Shown here piece after piece: positions 1 through 5,823 of a DNA stretch of 14,253 nt. The notes under the pieces were generated by a model that searched no databases, was not told where the DNA came from, and was given only the letters and a program-made list of their open reading frames with translations. The position numbers and the translations under genes were made by a program. Source of the DNA: JBEKZQ01 sp049509675 (GTDB taxonomy: Bacteria > Planctomycetota > Planctomycetia > Pirellulales > Thermoguttaceae); assembly GCA_049509675.1 (NCBI GenBank), contig JBEKZQ010000123.1, positions 1 to 14,253 on the forward strand. The letters run 5' to 3'. The first letter of the stretch is position 1. Each line of letters opens with the position of its first letter.

Positions 1-2445
1 GCCCGTCTGCATCGCGCGCGATTTGGCTTCCAATTGGCCGCGCATCTGGGGCGGCAACTGGTCGATTCGTGAGGCGTCAAGATAGACCTTCGCGGCCGAC
101 GGAAAATCAAGCCGCCCCTCGTAGATCTCGCCCAACAGCAGATAGGCGTCCAGGTACAACGGCTCGTATTGGATCGCGTTGCGCAACAGCGCGACAGCAC
201 CGTCGATGTCGCCTTTTTTCCGCCGATAGAAGGCCAGCGTGTGCGCGTACTTCGCATCGGTCGGGCGCAACTGGTGAGCCTTCTGGCACCAAAGAACCGC
301 CTCGTCCAGATTTTTTTCGCCCAGCAGTACGCCCAAGTTGAAAGCCGCTATCGCCATTTGCGGATCGGCCTTCAGTGTCGCCCGCAGCGCCTGCTCCGCC
401 TGCTCCAACCGTCCTTGTTCACCCAGCAGCAGGCCCAGATTGAAGTTGGCGGCCGCGTTGTTGGGCTCGATCGCCAGCACGCGGCGCAGGCTATGCTCGG
501 CCTTGTCGTTCTGGGCCATGTTGCTGTAGGCCATGGAGGCATTCACCAGCGGGCCGATCTGCCGCGGTTCCAGCTTCGTCGCCGTCTCGAAGCATGAGGC
601 CGCCGCGGGGAAGTCGCGGCGTTCCATGTAGAAGTTGCCGAGGTTGGCGTGCGAAGCCCAATCGTCCGGCCGGGCCTGCATGGCCGTGATGAAATCGTGA
701 TTGGCCTTTTCCAGGCTGGCCCGATCATGCTGGTCGCTCAGCGATTGCGGCGGCAGCGCTGCCAGCGACATCGCGGTGCGAATCCGCACCAGCCGCGATG
801 AATCGGCCGCGGTCGCCAGCAGGGCCTTGAGCACGTCGGGCGTCAAGTGCTCGCCCAAGGCCGAGGCCGCGCTCGAGCGCACCAGCGGCGACGGATCTTC
901 CAGCCGCCCCAGCAGCACCGGCCACTTGCTCGCGTCGTCGCAGCCGTGCAGCAGGCGCACGAGCGATGCCTGGTAGACCTCGTCCCCGCCTCTCTTCTGG
1001 AGTTCGGCCAGCATTTCGGGCAGGCGTTTCCACTGCCGCTTGCGGGCCAGGTCGATCAACTCCGCCCGCCGCAGCACTTCGGCCTGGTAGTCGTTCTTGT
1101 ACCACGTGCGGACCCATTGGTCGGCCCAGGCCGCGTCGTGGTCGGCGTGGCACAGGTTGCACGCATTGGGCGACTTCAACGCGATGGTCGCGGCCGGGGT
1201 GGGCGGACGCATCGAATGGTCGCTGCGTCCCATCGCCGCGAAACGGGTCATCGGCATGTGGCAGGCGATGCACTCGTTGCCCTGGCTGCCCGCCTTGTGG
1301 TGGCCGTGCCCTTCCGGCTGTTTGACCTCCTTCTCGTGGCAGGGCATGCACATCTGGCTGGACTTCTCGCCCTCGAACCGCATGCGGGCGCTGGGCGTAT
1401 GGCAGTGGTTGCAGTCCAGCTTGCCGGACTTGACACAGGGGCTCATGAGCCAGGAGGTGTACGTGTAGTTCTCGCCCAGGTCGCGGCCGTCGGGGTAGTA
1501 GTCGGCATGGTCGAGGGCAACAAGGTCGAAGTGATCGAAGAACCGCTCGCCCGGCCGGAAGCTCAGCGACAGCGGCACCAGCTTCGCGTGGCAGGTGGCG
1601 CACATGTCGTTCATCCGGGCGGCCGTGAACTGCCGGGTGCGAATGATCTTGATGTCTTTCACCTGCCGCGGGTCGGCCGCCTGTTCCATGACGCGGACGT
1701 GCTCCTTGGCCGATCCGTGGCACGACTGGCAACCGATGCCCGGCTCGGACCACGTGGTGTGGTAGGTGTCGGTTGCCAGGTCGTAGTTGGTGGCGAGTTC
1801 GGTCACGTGGCAATTGAAGCAGGTGGTGTTGAAGGCGAACATGCGGTCGGTCCAGTCGAGGGCCTCGTCGCGTCGGTCGGGGAAGTGCCGCACGCCGCTG
1901 GCTGCCATGTCGTACCAGGTCTGCTTGTGAACGTCATAGGCCAAGGGAAGCACCTGGAGGCGACCGCGGGCCAGGGGCGTGAGCAGGTAATAGACGTTCT
2001 TCCCGCCCATCACGTGGACGATTTCGTGCTTGCGCAGGCCGTCGGGCCCCTTCTCCAGCACGCAGCCCGCGGCGGCACCGATGTCCACCCGGTACGCGCG
2101 CTTCCCGATGGTGATAGCGCCCTGCTGGGGTGTAAGCCGGGCGCTGGCGAACTTGGCAGTGTAGGGCTGCATGGCCAGGCCGTGCATCGAGGTAGACCAG
2201 AGCTTGTAGAAATCGGCATGGCAATCCTGGCAGGTCTTCGAGCCGACGAACTCGCTTGCCCTGTTTTGCGCCCGCGCGGCGGGAGACGGCTGTGGGGCCT
2301 GTTGAGCGGCCGGTTCCGCCGCCGCGGTCCGCGGCGCCGCGGGCTCGGGCGATTGGCGCGTGCAGCCGACCGCCACGACGGCCATGACGATCACCCGGCA
2401 GACGAAGCACGCCCGGTCCACAGCCCGTAGATTATGCTCCGGCAT
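1..2445 (-). CDS. Octaheme c-type cytochrome lipoprotein with HEAT and TPR repeats (3' end outside window)
   Basis: The frame is open from the ATG at 2445 to the left edge (815 codons, no stop), so the C-terminus is missing. Residues 1-28 form a signal peptide ending in a lipobox-like VAVGC, which suggests a lipid-anchored exported protein. Eight CxxCH heme c motifs follow: CQDCH (72-76), CFNCH (209), CQSCH (239), CATCH (282), CNHCH (345), CMPCH (366), CIACH (392) and CNLCH (429). The first heme segment (SKTCQDCHADFYKLW) resembles the cytochrome c554 / multiheme family. Residues about 457-575 are HEAT-like helical repeats (for example EDPSPLVRSSAASALGEHL). From about 576 to the edge there are roughly six TPR units (for example AAANFNLGLLLGEQGRLEQA). 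The inferred role is periplasmic or surface electron transfer, with the repeats as a protein-docking arm. The redox partner is unknown. The start is supported by AGGTGA 5 bases upstream, which overlaps the stop of the preceding gene 4 bases away. Confidence 0.92.
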   Translation of the reverse strand, partial: MPEHNLRAVDRACFVCRVIVMAVVAVGCTRQSPEPAAPRTAAAEPAAQQAPQPSPAARAQNRASEFVGSKTCQDCHADFYKLWSTSMHGLAMQPYTAKFASARLTPQQGAITIGKRAYRVDIGAAAGCVLEKGPDGLRKHEIVHVMGGKNVYYLLTPLARGRLQVLPLAYDVHKQTWYDMAASGVRHFPDRRDEALDWTDRMFAFNTTCFNCHVTELATNYDLATDTYHTTWSEPGIGCQSCHGSAKEHVRVMEQAADPRQVKDIKIIRTRQFTAARMNDMCATCHAKLVPLSLSFRPGERFFDHFDLVALDHADYYPDGRDLGENYTYTSWLMSPCVKSGKLDCNHCHTPSARMRFEGEKSSQMCMPCHEKEVKQPEGHGHHKAGSQGNECIACHMPMTRFAAMGRSDHSMRPPTPAATIALKSPNACNLCHADHDAAWADQWVRTWYKNDYQAEVLRRAELIDLARKRQWKRLPEMLAELQKRGGDEVYQASLVRLLHGCDDASKWPVLLGRLEDPSPLVRSSAASALGEHLTPDVLKALLATAADSSRLVRIRTAMSLAALPPQSLSDQHDRASLEKANHDFITAMQARPDDWASHANLGNFYMERRDFPAAASCFETATKLEPRQIGPLVNASMAYSNMAQNDKAEHSLRRVLAIEPNNAAANFNLGLLLGEQGRLEQAEQALRATLKADPQMAIAAFNLGVLLGEKNLDEAVLWCQKAHQLRPTDAKYAHTLAFYRRKKGDIDGAVALLRNAIQYEPLYLDAYLLLGEIYEGRLDFPSAAKVYLDASRIDQLPPQMRGQLEAKSRAMQTG

Positions 2446-2449
2446 GACA

Positions 2450-3223
2450 TCACCTGTTGTTGGCCGATGCGTTCCCGGGCATGATAATGCCCACGCGCAA
2501 TCGGCCGTCGGTTTCCCAGGGGTCGCCGCCGCCGTTTCTGCCTTTCCGCACCTTGTGGAAATCGTCCACGGCGTAGGTTTCCGACAGGTCGCCGGTCTTC
2601 TCCAGACATTGGAACAGATAGTTGCGCTCGGCGTCAACGTCGGGCGCAGTGACGTGCGTGACCTGGCCCGTGGTGCGGCTCAGGCCGACCCGCTCGTCGT
2701 AGACGGCGGACCCGACCCACACGGGCCAGCCGTCCGGGGCGGCTTTTTCGGCGCGCCAGAAGCGGACGTGGTGTCGCTGCCGCGGGTTATTGTTGACCGG
2801 TTGCTCGAACGCGAGGTCCTCTTTGCGCCCAAACAGGTAGAGGTTGCTGACCGGCGCCCGGTCGTCCGGCCGCCTCAGCACCGTGTCGGCCGCGATCTTC
2901 AGATCGCTGCGCAGCCCGAGCGGGTCGGCCGCGTCCCACTTGGCGGCCAGCATGATTTCCTTGACCTCGGTCTCGGCGCCGATCAGGGCCACGTTGAGCG
3001 GGTCGCCGGGGATGCCGTCGGCGGTGTGCGTGATGCCGGGAACGTCGTCGAAGGCCGGATGGCGGTGCGTGTAGCGCAGCCAACCGGCCGGCGCCACGAC
3101 GTATGCCGCGAGCAGGTAGCCCACGATGACGCCGCCGACGAGCGTCAAAAGACGCTTTCCCCGCCGACGTTGCTTCAGGGGCGGTTCCGGCTGCGGGTTC
3201 TCGGGAAATACCTGGTCGTCCAT
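2450..3223 (-). CDS. Single-pass membrane protein with LssY C-terminal-like domain
   Basis: The product has 257 residues. A proline-rich N-terminus with a basic patch (LKQRRRGKRLL) precedes one hydrophobic segment at about 25-45, giving a signal-anchor with the bulk of the protein outside the cytoplasm. Residues about 75-215 match what I know of the LssY_C family: DPLNVALIG, a conserved ADPLGLRSDLKIAADTVLRRP stretch in two pieces, APVSNLYLFGRKEDLAFEQP, RHHVRFW and VDAERNYLF. LssY is named from the Legionella lss type I secretion locus, where the domain follows a PAP2 phosphatase; its own function is not established. No PAP2 part is present here. The ATG at 3223 shares its A with the TGA of the upstream gene (TGATG), typical of translational coupling. 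A GTG one codon earlier (3226) is possible. The next gene starts 4 bases after this stop, so the domain is probably co-expressed with the cytochrome. Confidence 0.88.
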   Translation of the reverse strand: MDDQVFPENPQPEPPLKQRRRGKRLLTLVGGVIVGYLLAAYVVAPAGWLRYTHRHPAFDDVPGITHTADGIPGDPLNVALIGAETEVKEIMLAAKWDAADPLGLRSDLKIAADTVLRRPDDRAPVSNLYLFGRKEDLAFEQPVNNNPRQRHHVRFWRAEKAAPDGWPVWVGSAVYDERVGLSRTTGQVTHVTAPDVDAERNYLFQCLEKTGDLSETYAVDDFHKVRKGRNGGGDPWETDGRLRVGIIMPGNASANNR

Positions 3224-4461
3224 CACTGCGCGCTGCCGGCCGGTTCAGGTTGTTTCAGTCGGACCAGCAGCCACTGCTGGGTCTTCTGCTTGCCGATGTG
3301 GATGAGTGCCGGCGCTTCATCCCGGGTCAAGTTGTAAATGCCGGTTTCGCACACGGTCGTCTTGTTCTTTCCCACCGTCCATGCGGCGCGCTGGATCTTC
3401 TTGTCCACGGCTCCCTGGATGACGACATTCGTGCCGCCAACCAGGTCCGAGTAGTTGCCCGCAATGGCGCCCGACTTGTTGACGGCCAACTGCATGACGT
3501 AGTGCGGGTCGGCCTGCTCTTGCTGGACCAGCGCGAAGACGCCCAAGGGCATCCAGTCGGCGGATTGTGCGTCTACCGCTGGAGCGCTCTCGGCCAGGTC
3601 CGAGGCCTGCTGATAATACTGGTCGGCGGTGGCTACCGGTTGGTTGCCGTAGTAGACCTGATCGTCCTGGTAGGTGATGTTCGTGCCGTAGTTGTAGGCC
3701 AGCGGCTGCACGCCGGCGCCCCAGCCCAGCGAAGTTCCGACGGCGGGCCAGGTAGCCGGGGTCCAGGCGTAACCGCTTCTCCAGCCCGCTGCTGCCCAGG
3801 CGCCCGGATTGGCTGCGTGCCAGCCCCGGCCATACATGTCGTAACCGGTATAGCCGTTTCTGACCGTGGCTCCGCGGGCGGCGTAGACGCTGCCGCCGAC
3901 TGCCTCGGTCTGGTGGTATCCCGCGTGCGCAACCGTGTCGGTTCTGGCTGCCGGCATGGCAAAGCCGGCGTCGGTTGGCAGTGCCGCGTGCGCGGTGCCG
4001 TAGCCTGCGGCTCCGTGCGAGTAGTAACTGCCTCCGGCGCCGTGGTAGGTGCTGCCGGTCGCGCCGTATCGTCCGGCGTCGACGCCCTCGGGCCCCGCGG
4101 CGACACCGCGCCCGGCCGACGTTTCATGGGTATACTCATTGCCCTCCGGGCCCTTCACCGTTGTGCCGCTGACCTCCCTGCCGCCGGCCGCGGCGCCGCC
4201 CGGGCCTACGGCCGCGCCGTGGACGTCGGCCGTACCGTGGGCGACCGTCGTGCCGCCGGGGCCGTGGTAGACTTCGCCGCTTGCTCCGCCCTCGCGATAT
4301 CCGCCCTCGTGATAGCCGCCGGCGTGGTATCCGCCGGAATAACTGCCGCCGTGGTATTCGCCGCCGGCACGAGCACCGCCAAAGCCGCGGGCATGGACCA
4401 CCTGCGCTCCGAACAGCACCAAGGCTGCGCCAACCGTCAGAGTAATCGTTTTTCTGAACAT
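3223..4461 (-). CDS. Secreted Gly/Tyr/His-rich protein, planctomycete 'mu-protocadherin-like' type
   Basis: The product has 412 residues with a Sec signal peptide (MFRKTITLTVGAALVLFGAQVVHA, shown as positions 1-24; probable cleavage after AHA-like VHA). Residues about 26-65 contain tandem GGYH/GGYR units (SGGYHAGGYHEGGYREGG). Residues about 66-160 carry repeated GPGG or GPEG turns separated by 20-30 residues. Residues about 200-275 are rich in Trp and Tyr. A compact C-terminal domain (about 302-405, WMPLGVFALVQQEQ to QWLLVRLKQP) looks like an independent beta-rich fold and contains the only Cys of the mature chain. Proteins of this architecture are common in planctomycetes under the loose label mu-protocadherin cell-surface protein; no function is proven. 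The ATG at 4461 is chosen over a GTG at 4470 because GAAAGG (4470-4475) sits 8 bases ahead of the ATG and overlaps the GTG. It is the first gene of the three-gene unit that ends in the cytochrome. Confidence 0.87.
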   Translation of the reverse strand: MFRKTITLTVGAALVLFGAQVVHARGFGGARAGGEYHGGSYSGGYHAGGYHEGGYREGGASGEVYHGPGGTTVAHGTADVHGAAVGPGGAAAGGREVSGTTVKGPEGNEYTHETSAGRGVAAGPEGVDAGRYGATGSTYHGAGGSYYSHGAAGYGTAHAALPTDAGFAMPAARTDTVAHAGYHQTEAVGGSVYAARGATVRNGYTGYDMYGRGWHAANPGAWAAAGWRSGYAWTPATWPAVGTSLGWGAGVQPLAYNYGTNITYQDDQVYYGNQPVATADQYYQQASDLAESAPAVDAQSADWMPLGVFALVQQEQADPHYVMQLAVNKSGAIAGNYSDLVGGTNVVIQGAVDKKIQRAAWTVGKNKTTVCETGIYNLTRDEAPALIHIGKQKTQQWLLVRLKQPEPAGSAQ

Positions 4462-4469
4462 AAGAGACA

Positions 4470-4475
4470 CCTTTC
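4470..4475 (-). promoter_or_regulatory. Ribosome binding site deciding the start at 4461
   Basis: On the minus strand GAAAGG lies 8 bases before the ATG at 4461. A GTG at 4470 in the same frame would overlap this site, so the ATG is the better start. Confidence 0.6.
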
Positions 4476-4498
4476 AGGAAATCATCCGGTTTCAAGGT

Positions 4499-4524
4499 AG
4501 CAGGCACACTCCGTGTGGCCTGCT
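4499..4524. repeat. Hairpin repeat AGCAGGCACAC / GTGTGGCCTGCT
   Basis: An inverted repeat with an 11-base arm (4499-4509), a 3-base loop (TCC) and a 12-base arm (4513-4524) that pairs throughout apart from one bulged base. It sits in the 117-base gap between the stop of the SnoaL-like gene and the start of the Gly/Tyr/His-rich gene, both on the minus strand. A T-rich tail (GCTTTTCTT) follows on the plus strand only. As a terminator it would therefore act against the direction of the neighbouring genes. A dispersed palindromic repeat, or a pausing or mRNA-processing site between two co-transcribed genes, is at least as likely. Confidence 0.6.
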
Positions 4525-4578
4525 GCTTTTCTTGCGACACATATTCATTCGGCGATCCTTGCCTCTTGGGAACGCACG

Positions 4579-5577
4579 TTACTTGCCGGACTGCACTCTG
4601 ACGATTTTGACCGGCGGAGTATCGGGAAGCGCCACACCGTCCAGGGTGCGTTTCAGCGACTGCCAGGTGAAAGTGTTGGCATCGACGGCCGTCAGCACGT
4701 TGACGGCCGTGCTCTCGCTGCCGTTGCGGAACACCCCGGTGGCTTCGATGACCCACTTCGAGCCGTCCTTGGTCCACACGTCGTTGCCGAAGCCGCCTTC
4801 GGCATCGAAGTGCCACGAGACGATGCGTCCCAGCTTGGGATTCCAGCCGATGATCTGGCCGCCGGTGAAGGTGGACTTGCCGTCTTTTGTGGCCGTGTAC
4901 GTGTTCTTGATGAAGTTCCTTTGCGCCATCCACTCGAAATGGACCTGCAACGAGCGGTCTTTGGCTGCGAGCTTCCAGTCGCCGATCAACCAATCGAGGT
5001 CCTTCAGGTAATCTTCATTCGAACCGGGCACGTAAGGGGCGTCCCGCCCGACGACCATGATCCACTTGCCGTCGCGCCGTGCATGGACCACGGTGTAGCG
5101 CGCCCCCAGGGGAGCATTTGCGCCCGGCACCTTCACTTTGGCGATGCCCTTCTCCACGGCGATGTCGGGTCCGAGGAAGCGTACCGACTCGATGGCGACG
5201 GTCATCGTCGCGCCGCGATGCTCCTTGAACAGATTGGCGTATTCCTTCTCGATCGCCGGGCGGCCTTGAAAGGACTGGCCTGACTCGTCCGTGTACTCGG
5301 CATCGGTTGCCCAGAGGGCGCCGACCGCCTTCACGTCGGCGGCGTTGAATGCCTTGACGAAGTCGTCGGCCGTCGCGCGGATCGCCTTCTCGTCGGCCTC
5401 ATTCCCTATCTTCGGTGCGGTAGTTCCCGGCTTGGGTTTTGCGGCGGCTGCGTCAGAGGCCGCGCCGGGCGGCTGGGCAGCGACAACGAAGCCTGGCTGG
5501 ACCATCGCGGCAAGTGCTGACCCGAGGAACACGATTGCCCCGATGCTGAATCGGACCCGATGCGGCTGCTTCTTCAT
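4579..5577 (-). CDS. Secreted two-domain protein: SnoaL/DUF4440-like (NTF2 fold) plus lipocalin-like C-terminal domain
   Basis: The product has 332 residues. A basic N-terminus and hydrophobic stretch (about 8-34, ending FVVAA) form a Sec signal peptide, followed by an Ala/Pro/Lys linker. Residues about 58-185 have the pattern of the SgcJ/EcaC or DUF4440 branch of the SnoaL-like NTF2 superfamily: DEKAIRATADDFVKAFNAAD, ALWATDAEYTDESGQSFQGR, then the VEKGIAKV and YTVVHARRDGKWIMVVGRD strands. Residues about 200-330 (WLIGDWK, GGQIIGWNPKLGRIVSWHFD, GVALPD) look like a second beta-barrel resembling heterogeneous lipocalin-like or DUF1579-type domains. No catalytic residues can be named; a binding role for a small ligand is the usual guess for this fold. 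The ATG at 5577 is preferred because GGAG lies 6 bases upstream and the signal peptide starts there. The frame stays open for 40 more codons upstream, but that stretch translates a palindromic repeat. Confidence 0.85.
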   Translation of the reverse strand: MKKQPHRVRFSIGAIVFLGSALAAMVQPGFVVAAQPPGAASDAAAAKPKPGTTAPKIGNEADEKAIRATADDFVKAFNAADVKAVGALWATDAEYTDESGQSFQGRPAIEKEYANLFKEHRGATMTVAIESVRFLGPDIAVEKGIAKVKVPGANAPLGARYTVVHARRDGKWIMVVGRDAPYVPGSNEDYLKDLDWLIGDWKLAAKDRSLQVHFEWMAQRNFIKNTYTATKDGKSTFTGGQIIGWNPKLGRIVSWHFDAEGGFGNDVWTKDGSKWVIEATGVFRNGSESTAVNVLTAVDANTFTWQSLKRTLDGVALPDTPPVKIVRVQSGK

Positions 5578-5583
5578 GGGTAA

Positions 5584-5589
5584 CTCCAG
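5584..5589 (-). promoter_or_regulatory. Ribosome binding site deciding the start at 5577
   Basis: CTGGAG on the minus strand, with GGAG ending 6 bases before the ATG at 5577. It supports this start over the in-frame ATG 40 codons further upstream, which lies in the repeat. Confidence 0.6.
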
Positions 5590-5650
5590 AGTTTTGTTGG
5601 GTTTGCTCGGTCCAGAAGGACGGCCAAAGGATTGGCGTCGCACTTCAGAA

Positions 5651-5695
5651 GGGGACAGTCCCATTTTCGTGGAACGAAAATTGCGACAGTCCCCC
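5651..5695. repeat. Composite palindromic repeat: GGGACAGTCCC copies around an ATTTTCGT/ACGAAAAT hairpin
   Basis: A 45-base element made of three nested parts. GGGACAGTCCC (5652-5662) is itself a 5-bp palindrome around a central A. A perfect 8-bp inverted repeat, ATTTTCGT (5663-5670) and ACGAAAAT (5674-5681), has a GGA loop. A second copy of the outer word with one mismatch (GCGACAGTCCC) ends near 5694. It lies in the 246-base gap between the sulfatase and the SnoaL-like gene. The form resembles REP-like elements moved by Y1/RAYT transposases, but no such transposase is in the window. The rest of this gap (5578-5823) shows only the ribosome binding site and the hairpin at 5780-5809. Confidence 0.7.
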
Positions 5696-5779
5696 ACTTA
5701 TTGTTTCGCCTGTCCTAAGCTGGACGACTCCTTCCAAATGTGCAACCGGCTTGGCAATCGCCTTAACTGCTCAAGTTAG

Positions 5780-5809
5780 CGGCGGGCGGCCCATGCGAGC
5801 CGCCCGCCG
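5780..5809 (-). terminator. GC-rich hairpin just after the sulfatase stop codon
   Basis: A perfect 11-bp stem, CGGCGGGCGGC (5780-5790) pairing with 5799-5809, with an 8-base loop, lies 14 bases beyond the sulfatase stop. Position and stability suggest a transcription terminator or 3' mRNA-end structure for the sulfatase gene. There is no U-tract after it in the minus-strand direction, so an intrinsic terminator of the classical kind is not shown. Confidence 0.55.
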
Positions 5810-5823
5810 GCTTGACACTCCGA

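Noticed and set aside
725..1813. Minus-strand open frame of 362 codons in another frame of the cytochrome gene
   Set aside because: The translation is Arg/Pro/Gly-rich without heme motifs; the frame starting at 2445 gives all CxxCH motifs and the repeats without a stop.
847..2430. Long plus-strand open frame (527 codons) opposite the cytochrome gene
   Set aside because: It is the antisense of a clearly coding frame with eight CxxCH motifs; its own translation is compositionally biased, has no domain and no ribosome binding site. GC-rich codon use removes stops on the other strand.
3250..4500. Plus-strand open frame of 416 codons opposite the Gly/Tyr/His-rich gene
   Set aside because: It is a shadow of the low-complexity GC-rich repeats; the opposite strand has a signal peptide, a ribosome binding site and operon context.
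5578..5697. A 40-residue N-terminal extension of the SnoaL-like protein
   Set aside because: It translates the palindromic repeat, and the signal peptide and ribosome binding site place the start at 5577.
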